This document shows, one piece after another, positions 54,456-64,000 of a DNA stretch of 64,000 nucleotides (its first letter is position 1; each line of letters starts with the position of its first letter). Made by a program: the position numbers and the translations under genes. A model generated the notes under the pieces. That model was not told the DNA's origin and made no database searches. It saw nothing but the letters and a program-made list of their open reading frames with translations. This DNA comes from Plectosphaerella cucumerina. Its lineage: Eukaryota; Ascomycota; Sordariomycetes; Glomerellales; Plectosphaerellaceae. The DNA is taken from contig JAGPXD010000002.1 of the NCBI GenBank assembly GCA_020746995.1, positions 5,952,001 to 6,016,000 of the forward strand, read 5' to 3'.

Positions 54456-56271
54456 GGGACGGGGGACGGGGCCGGTCCCAGCGGGTTCCGATGCTCCCGG
54501 ATTCGCGGTGCGAGGGAAGCCCAAGGACCACCTTGTAGGGGTCGATTATCGGGGCCTATCCCTCTTTCAACTTCTGTCTGGGAACTTGGGCTGGGACTGG
54601 GCTGTGACTGGGCTGGCTGGACTGGTCTAGTCGAAGAAAGCGGAAGCCTCGGCGCCGGGGATGTTTGGGCTGATTATCGCAGGGCTCAGGCTTTGCAGGC
54701 TGAGTTGTGCAGAGGCGACGTCACGATCTCGGTAGGTGGAAGATGCCGAGTTATGCAAGACGAGGACGAGGGACAGAAAAGATGTGTGACCGTAAGTGAG
54801 TGAGGCCAGATCTTCGGCCGGGCCCGGTAGGTGCAGTGCCCGGTGGTCTTGTGAGCAGCGAACCCGAACCCGACCGGGGCGGAGTTTGCGGTCTTTTGCA
54901 GTGAGGGACGGCACGTCACTGCAGAATGCAGATGAGATTCGACGGGCTTCTCTTAGAGCGCGGAGTTCCAGGCCAGCGGCGAACGCGGACTTGGTGCGGC
55001 GATCAGTCGGTCAACGGGTTAAAGATGCGGAGGAGAGTTTAAGTAAGAAGGGAGAGGAAGAGGGAAATCCGGGGAACCTAGGGGAGAGAAGGGTCTGGAC
55101 ACGAAACAAAAACCAGCTGGAGTAAAGTAAGCTCAGGACTGTGCTCAGGAGCAGAGAGCAGAGGCCAGAAGTAGGGCTGAGACGGCAGGCCTTAAACATG
55201 CGACGGACGAATACTGCTCAGTTCGTACACGTTTCTGATGTGAGCACGAGCCGAGTGCGAATCACCGCTTCTCTGTACAACCGTCCAGCCTGGGTTTGAG
55301 TCGCACATCACCTCCCCTCCTCTCCTATCCTCCGGGGGCCTCGTACTCGCAAATCAAACATACTCCGAGTCCCAACACAGCATCTGCTCGTAAAAATGAA
55401 CTCGACAGTGACGACATCACCCGAAAGATAGCCGGTCTAGGCAAATGGGTCCTAACGAAGGTGGGGGAAAGTCTGAGTCGCGCATTTCGTTCGGGCCAAG
55501 GCTGCTCGCCGACTAGTACCGTATTCCTTACGCCGCGCGCGCATAACTCCAGCCGGCCGAGATGCTTTCCTCTTCCGCCAGCATGCATACAACGCCCAGC
55601 AATCTGTCCGGAACCACGAGGCAGAACCTGCCTGCTCCCAAAGTCCCTCGCGTAACCACATCACAGGCAGCCAGCTTTAGAAGGACGTCAACCTGAACTA
55701 AGCAGAAACTTCTCGTCCACGATGCCCTCCGATGCGCGCCAACTGTGTTCACACCTAGGATCATCCCGGGACCGTGCACCGGCAGGTGAGTCCCTCCCGG
55801 GTGAGCCATCTCACATCAGCGCGGGGCCCTGGATGGACATTCGACACCGCCGAGTTCGTTTTTACGAGAGCCGCATGTGCTGCCCCTCCCGTCCGTCCCA
55901 CCCGACCTGCCGACGCCGGCTCGCCGGCTCGGCACCAAATATGACTCAGCTGGCCTTGACAGGGGAAAGATGTCCCTTAACATCTGGACGCCTGTCTCTC
56001 ACCAAACACAGATAGCTGACGTCTTCCCGCAATCGGCCTTCTCTCCAGCCAATCATGCCCTCTACATTTCAATTGGCGTCGCCGCGCTGCCCACGGTTTA
56101 CCCCACGCCCCACTTTCCCCTGGCCTCCGAGATGCACGGGCCCCGGTCCTTCGGCGCCGATGCCCTTGCGCTGCGTCAAGCACCTAAACGCCAAAAAAAT
56201 CTGGGTGACATGCAGATGCACTATTGTCGACAACGTCGCATCCCTCGCCGTTCCGACCCCGACTCCTCACA

Positions 56272-59146
56272 ATGACTCCTCTCGTAAGCTGCCACAGCGC
56301 ATAGAACTGACCGAAACAAATAAACTCTTGCTGACCAACCTTCTTCACCCAGAGAAGAGCCGCGGCCGTCCAGGTCGCGAGGACGTCCCTGACCACGACC
56401 GCGCGACACCTTCCCACTCTCGGCCGTTCCCTCGCCCGGTCACAGCTTCCGCTGCGCGCCTTCAGCACATCAGTCGCTCGCAGCCAAAACGCCTTCCACG
56501 CACAGCTCGAGGATCCCCTCTTTGCCAACCTCTTCGGCGCCCCGAAGGCCCCCGCCGTCGCCGACCCCCAGACTTTGACCGAGAAGATTGTTCAGAACCA
56601 TGCTGTCGGTCTGGCACCAGGAAAGAAGGTCCGCTCCGGCGACTATGTGACAATGTGAGTGGACCCGGAAGCATCTGCCGTCCTAGAAGGAAGACTGACA
56701 TTGGCCTTCTCCAGACAACCTCGTGTGTACCCATCCGACACCTCTAACCCTGCAGACGACTAACACTCCCCGGACCGCGTCATGACCCACGACAACAGTG
56801 CCGCTGTCGTCGCCAAGCTGAACACCATCGGCGCCACCAAGATCAATGACAAGAAGCAGATCATCCTGCAAGTACCGACTGCCCCTACCCTGGGGTCATA
56901 CCGCTAACGACATCCGACCCACAGCACCCTCGACCACGACGTCCAGAACAAGAGCGAGGGCAACATGAAGAAGTACAAGATGATCGAGGAATTCGCTAAG
57001 CGTCACGGCCTCTTCTTCAGGCAAGCCTGCCCTGACCCGATGCGACCATCCCTCGACTAACATCCCCAGCCCCGCGGGCGCCGGCATCGGCCACCAGATC
57101 ATGATCGAGCGCGGCTTCGCCTGGCCCGGCACCATGAACGTCGCCAGCGACAGCCACAGCAACAGCTATGGCGGTGTCGGCTCCCTCGGCACCCCCGTCG
57201 TGCGCACCGACGCGGCATCCCTCTGGGCAACATCCAAGACCTGGTGGCAGGTTCCCCCTATTGCCAAGGTCAACCTTATCGGCGTCATGCCCCCCGGCGT
57301 CACCGGCAAGGACGTCATCGTCGCGCTGTGCGGCCTCTTCAGCAAGGATGAGGTGCTGAACCACTGCGTCGAGTTCGTTGGCTCGGAGCAGACGATGAAC
57401 AGCATCCCTATTGACGACCGGTTGTCGATCAGCAACATGACCACTGAGTGGGGCGCGTAAGTGGCACCACAAGGAGAGGAGAAGTGAATCGTCCGAGAAC
57501 ACCACGCTGACTTGTCTCCGAATAGACTCTCCGGCCTGGTAGGATCCATAGCCTCAAACCAACCCGTCACAAATCTGACTTTGCTTCTAGTTCCCCATTG
57601 ACTCTGTCCTTGAGCAGTGGATGACCGCCAGGGCCTCTACCGCCGCCATGATGAACCCCGACCACGCCAACCACGCCTTTACCCACGAGAAGATCGCAGA
57701 CCTCATGGCCAACAAGCTCACCGCTGACCCTGGAGCTGTCTACGCCAAGACCCTTTACATCAACCTCTCCACCTTGTCCCCCTTTGTCTCCGGCCCCAAC
57801 TCTGTCAAGGTCGCCACCCCCCTGAAGGACCTGGAAGCTCAGGACATCAAGGTCGACAAGGCATAGTGAGTTGATCAGAGCTCCTTACCACCCCTGACCC
57901 CACTGACACCTGCAGCCTGCTGTCCTGCACCAACGGCAGGAGGTCAGACATCGCCGCCGGCGCCAGGGTCTTCCGCGAGGCCGCTGAGAGGGGCGAGCCC
58001 GCCAAGGTCGCCCCCGGCGTCAAGTTCTACGTCGCCGCCGCCTCCCTCGTCGAGCAGGAGGCCGCCGAGGCCACCGGTGACTGGCAGGTCCTCGTCGATG
58101 CAGGCTGCGAGGTGCTGCCCTCGGGCTGCGGCCCCTGCATCGGCCTCGGAACCGGTCTCCTCGAGCCCGGCGAGGTCGGCATCTCGGCCAGCAACAGAAA
58201 CTACAAGGGCCGCATGGGCTCCACCGCCGCCAAGGCCTACCTGGCCAGCCCCGAGGTCGTGGCCGCCAGCGCCCTCACGGGCAAGATCGCCGGCCCCGGC
58301 TGGTACAACAAGCCCGAGGGCGTGGAGAAGGTCATCATTGGCGAGGGCAGTGGCGACCATGTCGCCGACAAGGCCGTGAGCATCGAGGACGCCCTCGAGA
58401 AGCTCATCGCCCAGGCCGATAGCATGATCGCCGAGTCCGAGAAGGAGCAGGGCGGCGCCGCCGCCGAACCTGCCGCCGCCGCCGCCGAGGGCCCCGAGAC
58501 CCTCACGGACATCCTGCCCGGCTTCCCCGAGAAGATCGAGGGCGACATCGTCTTCTGCGACGCCGACAACCTCAACACGGACGGCATCTACCCCGGCAAG
58601 TACACCTACCAGGACGACATGACGGCCGAGCAGATGGCCAAGGTGTGCATGGAGAACTACGACCCGGCATTCGGCACCGTCTCCCGGCCCGGCGACATCC
58701 TCGTATCCGGCTTCAATTTTGGCACAGGTATGTTTGCTTTCGGCAAGTCATGTGCTCATATCGACTAATCTCTACTAGGCTCATCGCGTGAGCAGGCTGC
58801 CACCGCCATCCTGGCCCGCGGCATCCCCCTCGTCGTCTCGGGCAGCTTCGGCAACATCTTCTCCCGCAACTCCATCAACAACGCCCTCATGGGCGTCGAG
58901 GTGCCCCGCCTCATCGAGCGCCTGCGCGAGACGTTCGGCAAGGCCGCCGACGCCGGCGACAAGGCCGTCCTGACGCGCCGCACGGGCTGGAAGCTGCTGT
59001 GGGACCTGCGCCGTAGCAAGGTCACCATCACGGAAGCGGACGGCAAGTCGTGGAGCGTCAAGGTCGGCGAGATGCCGCCCAACGTGCAGGAGGTCATCGC
59101 CAAGGGCGGCCTGGAGAACTGGGTCAAGGCCGAGATTGCCAAGTAA
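56272..59146 (+). CDS. Homoaconitase, mitochondrial (lysine biosynthesis)
   Basis: Ten exons: 56272-56283, 56353-56654, 56715-56722, 56774-56867, 56925-57020, 57070-57456, 57526-57538, 57591-57865, 57916-58727 and 58779-59146, giving 788 residues. It dehydrates/rehydrates homocitrate to homoisocitrate in the alpha-aminoadipate pathway. The N-terminus (MTPLRRAAAVQVARTSLTTTARH) is a typical mitochondrial presequence. Active-site and cluster features are MTHDN, SDSHSN, SCTNGR and SGCGPC (three Cys for the 4Fe-4S cluster) and GTGSSREQ. The end VKVGEMPPNVQEVIAKGGL is homoaconitase rather than aconitase. Two introns use GC donors (56868, 57021), and three exons are of 8-13 nt. The intron at 56723-56773 would end in GG instead of AG; with it the protein reads IQPHRVMTHDN, the expected sequence. 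This is either a rare site, a base error or a lesion. Confidence 0.9.
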
Positions 59147-59313
59147 AGAGCTTGGGTTGGTTGTTGTATAAAACATGGGTTTTGTTTTTTTGGGAACAGG
59201 CCGGGGGTGGGTCATTCTGCAGGAACATACATCTCGTCTGGTAGATAAAAGACATCTTTTCGCGTTTCGCACCACGGTCAAAGTGAAGGATGATGGGAGA
59301 GGTTTGTTTCATG

Positions 59314-60794
59314 CTACGGATCGGGTACCGGCTCAAAGAACCCGCCCAGCTGCATGTCCGGGCTCGATGGCCGCGATTTCGCAACGTCCGATGCCGGCGG
59401 CGGCACCTCGTCCACCGGCACCAGCGCCCTTCTCCCCCGGCCGCGCACAAGGGCCTTGTGCTTCTTACTCCGCATATGCTTCTCCCACGTCTCCAGCGTC
59501 GTGGTAGTCGTGCCGCACAGCTCACACGTCTTCTGACACACGGTGCGCTCGGCCGGCGGCGCCGTCGCGGCATCGAGCACCCGTCGCGCCGTCGCCGACA
59601 GTTCTCCCGGGTCCGGCAATGGCCCAGTACCCTCGAGGAAGCGCCGTGCGACATCAACGGCGGGCTCAGCTACATTGACTGTCCACTGTGACACGTCGGT
59701 GCTATCGACGACGAAGAGGTGGCCCATGGCCCCGCGGCGCTGCTGCAGCAGCGGTACCGTCTTTGTCCGGATCCAACGCGTCTGCGAGTTGGCATACTGT
59801 CGCGTTGCCGTCTTCATCTGCTCAACACCGGCTCGGCGCAGGGCCTCGATCTCGGCGGCCGGGGCACCCTCGTCGACGGCTTTTAAGTACGGGCGGAACT
59901 CCTTGAAGCCGATGGACTGCCAGATGCCCTTGTCGAAGGCCACAGGCTCACCGCGCGCCTCGCGCTGCCGCACGTGCTCGTGCATCCCGGAGATCTCGTC
60001 CATCAGCCCCGCGTCCAGCATCTTGTCGATGCGCCCGTCCAGGCGCGCCCGCAGCACCTCTGTATCCGAGTGCACCCAGAACAACAGGCTCTCCCACGGG
60101 GCCTCGTCATCTTCGAGCCCGTCGACCACTTGGCCGCTGCCGCCCCCCTGGGCTTTGCGGAGCTTCTGCTCCTCATAGATCTCCGACGCAGGCCGCCCGT
60201 ATTGGAGGTATATCTCGAGGGAGCGCCGGATCTTGCGGTGGTCGTTTGGGTGCCAGCGCGCGGCCATAACGGGGTCGACCTCCTTGAGCTTGGCCAGAAT
60301 GACGTCGTTCGGCTCGGAGAGTATGGGGAAGTTGAGCTCGGAGTCCGCCTCCTTGTCGGTGCCGACGGTGATGTCCTTGAAGAGCAGGGCATTTGTATAG
60401 TAGTGGGTACCGCCGACGACGATGGGAAGGTTGCCGCGGGCGCGTATATCGGCGATCGTGGTCGCGGCTGAGCGCTTGAAGTCGTCGAGAGACCAGGGCG
60501 TGTCGTCGAGGCCGGTGTGGTCGAGGAGGTGGTGGGGGATGCCGCGGCGCTCGGCGACGGGCATCTTGTTGGTCACGATGGGCAGACCCTTGTAGAGTTG
60601 CATGGCGTCGGCGTTGATGATCTCGCCTCGGAACTGCGTCGCGAGTTCGACGGCGAGCTAAGGGCCCTGTGAGCATGAGGAGGGGTGTGGGTAGACGAGA
60701 GAGGAGAGGGTGTACTGACATCAGACTTGCCAGTGCCGGTCGAGCCCAGGACGACGACCAGGGGCTCGCGAGGTGGTCTCGGTGTTGCGGCCAT
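59314..60794 (-). CDS. MOD5: tRNA dimethylallyltransferase (isopentenyltransferase)
   Basis: Two exons, 60720-60794 and 59314-60657, give 472 residues. The P-loop GSTGTGKSD (17-25) ends exactly at the intron and continues with LAVELATQF. NADAMQLYKGLPIVTNK, HHLLDH, VVGGTHYYTNALLF and RWHPNDHRKIRRSLEIYLQYGRPASE are the standard motifs of the MiaA/Mod5 family. A C2H2 zinc finger of the type found in eukaryotic members (CELCGTTTTTLETWEKHMRSKKH) lies near residues 390-415. It transfers a dimethylallyl group to A37 of tRNAs that read UNN codons, in cytosol and usually also mitochondria. An in-frame second Met (residue 44, MQLY) is too late to keep the P-loop. Start and length are normal. It is convergent with homoaconitase (167 bp) and divergent from the Sec61 gene. 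Confidence 0.94.
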
Positions 60795-61486
60795 GGTGAT
60801 TGCGCGCGCTTGTCGTATGATGGCCTGTCGAGAACTACGCCATGCGATCATGCCCAGGTGGTGGGACGGCAGCCCTTGTTGCGAGGGCTTCACTTTTATG
60901 TGCAGGTTTCGGCCGAAGATTTGCTCCAACTTTGGGCGTCGTCGCTGGACCCTTCAACAGCCACCATTGTCACTCAAACTTTCCTCGGCGCATTTGGCCG
61001 AAAGTGACGTGGGTCAGTGGGGTCGAGCTGGGGTAGCATTCCATCCAATGGCGAAGCTCCCTTCGATTGGAGATTGCGCCGCACCAAAAAGTCGAGGTCA
61101 CGTGTCCCTCCCCACAGCAGCCACCCTCTGGACACATCGACAATTTGGGGCCCAAGGGCCCGCCTGGGGGGCTTTGAAGCCAGATCGCAGCAGAACAGGC
61201 GAGAAGCGGCCGGCGCCCCCTGCACCACACCTACCCTACTAACACTACCGTCCTGTCCACTCCCTTCCCCCCCAAAAGCTCAACCCTCGAGCTTCTTTTC
61301 CCCTTCCCTCCTTTTAATACCTCTTGCCATCCACCACGACCTCGCCTCACCCCATCAATTCCCCCTCCCAAAAGCCTGGGTCCCATCGACGGCTCAGCTT
61401 TCTCCCCCCCCTTCTTCTTCTTGTTCGTCGGGGCGAATTGGATCCGTTTCGTTTCCCAGAGTAACCCCCTTTCGACGACCGCCAAA
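60795..61486. other. Divergent promoter of MOD5 and SEC61
   Basis: About 690 bases. The right half is strongly pyrimidine-rich (CCTTCCCTCCTTTT type), a usual leader of highly expressed fungal genes. No gene is called; the long minus-strand frame at 61394-63022 is a shadow of SEC61. Confidence 0.6.
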
Positions 61487-63092
61487 ATGAGTTCCCGTGA
61501 GTCGCGCCCTCCATTCGCGTCGCGCAGCCGGCATCACGAAGTTGCCACGTCGCACCGACGAGCGAAAGATGCACTTCAAACTTGGGGGATCAACGGCTAA
61601 CGTTTCCCCTTCTGCGCAGTTCGCTTCCTTGACCTGGTCAAGCCGTTCGTGCCGTTCCTCCCCGAGGTCCAGCAGCCGGAGACCAAGATCCCCTTCAACC
61701 AGAAGCTCATGTGGACGGCATTGACCCTCCTCGTGTTCCTCGTCATGAGCCAGATGCCCCTGTACGGCATCGTCTCGTCCGACAACTCGGATCCCCTGTA
61801 CTGGCTGCGCATGGTCATGGCGAGTAACCGCGGTACGCTCATGGAGCTGGGTATCACCCCCATCATCTCCTCGGGCATGGTCTTCCAGCTCCTTGCCGGC
61901 ACCCACATGATCGATGTCAACCTCGACCTCAAGTCCGACCGCGAGCTGTACCAGACCGCCCAGAAGCTTCTCGCCTTCATCCTGTCCGCCGGTACCGCCA
62001 CCGTCTACGTCTTCTCCGGCCTCTACGGTCCTCCCTCCGACCTCGGTGCCGGCATCGTCTTCCTCCTGATTCTCCAGCTTGTTGTCGCTGGCATGATCGT
62101 CATCCTGCTCGACGAGCTCCTCCAGAAGGGCTACGGTCTGGGCTCCGGCATCTCGCTCTTCATTGCCACCAACATCTGCGAGTCCATCATGTGGAAGGCC
62201 TTCTCGCCCACGACCATCAACACCGGCCGTGGCCCCGAGTTCGAGGGTGCCGTCATCGCCCTCTTCCACCTGCTCCTTACCTGGCCCAACAAGCAGCGCG
62301 CCCTCCAGGAGGCCTTCTACCGCCAGAACCTCCCCAACATCATGAACCTCCTCGCTACCCTGTCCGTCTTCGCCGCCGTCATCTACCTCCAGGGCTTCCG
62401 CGTCGAGATCCCCGTCAAGTCTTCGCGCCAGCGTGGTGCCCGCGGCTCGTACCCCGTCCGCCTCTTCTACACCTCCAACATGCCCATCATGCTGCAGTCG
62501 GCTCTGTCCTCCAACATCTTCCTCATCAGCCAGATGCTCTACTCGCGCTTCTCCGACAACCTCCTCGTCCGTCTTTTCGGTGTCTGGGAGGCCCGCGACG
62601 GTAGCTCCCAGCTGTCCGCCATCTCCGGTCTTGCTTACTACATGTCGCCTCCTCTCAACATCAAGGACGCTCTGATCGACCCCATCCACACCGTCGTCTA
62701 CATCGTCTACATGCTGACCGCCTGCGCCATCTTCTCCAAGACCTGGATCGAGGTTTCCGGCTCCAGCCCCCGCGACGTTGCCAAGCAGCTCAAGGACCAG
62801 GGCCTCGTCATGGCCGGCCACCGCGACCAGTCCATGTACAAGGAGCTCAAGCGCATCATCCCCACCGCCGCCGCTTTCGGTGGTGCCTGCATTGGTGCCC
62901 TCTCCGTTGCCAGCGACCTCCTTGGCGCTCTCGGCTCCGGCACCGGTACCCTTCTCGCCGTCACGTGAGTACTCCCGTCGTCCATCTTCCCCGCTATCAG
63001 CTAACCCTTTCCCCAGCATCATCTACGGCTACTTCGAGATTGCCGCCAAGGAGGGTGACCTCAGCGGCATGAAGGGCATGATCATGGGCTAA
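61487..63092 (+). CDS. SEC61: Sec61 alpha, ER translocon channel
   Basis: Three exons, 61487-61496, 61620-62964 and 63017-63092, give 476 residues. The first exon encodes only MSS plus one base, and the 123-nt intron then joins to LRFLDLVKPFVPFLPEV. The plug-side loop MSQMPLYGI, the stretch GITPIISSGMVFQLLAG, the SecY signature GLGSGISLFIATNICESIMWKAFSPTT, the cytosolic loop QGFRVEIPVKSSRQRGARGSYPVRLFYTSNMP and FGGACIGALSVASDLLGALGSGTG all match Sec61 alpha. There are about ten membrane spans, as expected. It forms the pore for protein import into and insertion into the endoplasmic reticulum. The codon use is strongly C-ending, in keeping with high expression. Confidence 0.97.
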
Positions 63093-64000
63093 GCAGCCCG
63101 TGATCGTTGCAACGGGACTGTCCCGTCCCGGGAACAAGCTTCTTCCTTTGTCTTCCCCGGAGCTTGGGTCATTTGCGGTTGGCGGCGGCCATCGTGTAAT
63201 ATCAAGGAAACAGAAAAGCAGGTCTTACTTTGCGTCCGTCTCCCAGCCCCGAGAAGGGCTGGAAGGGGACGGCGATTGGAGGGAGGGCCCCGCGCTTCTT
63301 TGGGGGATGACGAGATTTTTCAAGCATGGAGCGGTCTCTTGGCAGAGCAGTGACGATGACAGAGGTTGAATGGTCTGGCCGGGAGTAGGGAGGCCAGCGA
63401 AAAACATGACGGCAGTGGAGGCCTCGCCATCTGGGTGAGGCCATATTGCTGAGAGACATGTATTCCAAACCACGGTTGATTTCATGCGCACATGCCATCT
63501 GGTAACGTGATGATGCAGGTGCTACAGTAACTCTCCAGCGTTGTCTCCGCAGGGGCGTCGTCGGACCAGACGCGTTCTGTCAGACGCGTCGCCGGGTCCT
63601 AAAGGAATGGACAAGAAAGCCTAGACATTCGCCGGTGGCCTGGTCGGGCTTCTGGTGTCATTGGGTGAGACAGGCCGGTTCGCTTGGCTCCAGGTACGCA
63701 TCCCATGCCTCCGGCTCAGGACGTTCACTGAGACCAATGGGAGACGTGGCGGATGGAATGACGGGTTACGAACCGCACGCTCGCTGGCAGCATGGGTTCC
63801 GCGAGGGCCGATGCCGGAGGAGCAGGGGCATTTTTATCTGATCATCAGATGTCGGATTCCGGATCGACTGCCATATGGCAAGGGGTGTACCGTGTGAGAG
63901 GGAGGGGCACCCAATCACATGGGTCCGGGTTGGGAGGGGAGATTAGGACTTGGGCGTTGGGACAGTTGTCCTCGAGCGGGCATATGCAGTGCAACTTGAA
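63093..64000. other. 3' flank of SEC61, no supported gene
   Basis: The last 0.9 kb holds short frames only. I see no RNA gene or repeat. A gene starting beyond the window edge cannot be excluded. Confidence 0.5.

Larger units (their letters stand above)
53631..56271. other. 2.6 kb divergent intergenic region
   Basis: I see no supported gene between the regulator (minus) and homoaconitase (plus). The 275-residue minus-strand frame at 53704-54531 is low-complexity Pro/Thr/Ala sequence. Two short G/C minisatellites occur near 53992 and 54424. Confidence 0.5.

Noticed and set aside
53704..54531. 275-residue minus-strand frame upstream of the zinc-cluster gene
   Set aside because: Pro/Thr/Ala low complexity generated partly by the GGTGC-type repeats.
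61394..63022. 542-residue minus-strand frame opposite SEC61
   Set aside because: It is the antisense shadow of a C-ending-codon gene and reads as Glu/Gly/Asp/Val low complexity.
1..64000. CRISPR array, bacterial operons or ribosome binding sites
   Set aside because: No regularly spaced identical repeats; the intron-containing genes show this is fungal nuclear DNA.

Overview
The window is nuclear DNA of a filamentous ascomycete (Pezizomycotina, most likely a Sordariomycete). The genes are GC-rich and broken by many short introns of about 47-80 nt, with GT(A/G)AGT-like donors, CTAAC/CTGAC branch sites and CAG/TAG acceptors. Genes lie on both strands without operons, and the products are typical of moulds: deuterolysin, bicupin oxalate decarboxylase, Zn2Cys6 regulators, homoaconitase, Sec61 and TRAPP. 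I rebuilt gene models by joining reading frames across splice sites and checking phase. No expression data or alignments were available, so exon edges are inferred from sequence.

Layout. 1-11.4 kb: a secreted M35 protease, a DUF1275-type membrane protein, a secreted oxalate decarboxylase, two tRNA genes (Asn with an intron, and Asp), a DUF3140/DUF2945 protein, a secreted lipocalin and a secreted M43 protease. 11.4-14.0 kb has no gene I can support. 14.0-19.2 kb: one large NRPS-like enzyme with adenylation and carrier domains followed by three membrane/left-handed beta-helix units. 19.7-27.8 kb: a DNA glycosylase, two related transcription-factor-like genes placed tail to tail, a polyol dehydrogenase and a small secreted protein. 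30.1-36.7 kb: an acetoacetate-decarboxylase-like membrane protein, a Sec14-type lipid transfer protein, TRAPP subunit Trs31, a small conserved protein and a small cysteine-containing secreted protein. 36.7-45.6 kb is almost 9 kb without a convincing gene. 45.6-50.8 kb: three small single-span membrane proteins of unknown function. 51.2-53.6 kb: a Zn2Cys6 regulator. 56.3-63.1 kb: homoaconitase (lysine synthesis), tRNA isopentenyltransferase and Sec61 alpha.

The window mixes housekeeping genes (56-63 kb and 32-35 kb) with secreted or accessory genes (1-11 kb, 27-37 kb). The most interesting items are the NRPS-like enzyme, which has the overall plan of epsilon-poly-lysine synthetases but an acyl-ligase-like A4 motif; the tail-to-tail pair of related regulators, one lacking a zinc cluster; an apparent GT-GG intron directly before the active-site motif of homoaconitase; and an in-frame stop inside a 99-bp tandem repeat in the 49.6 kb gene.
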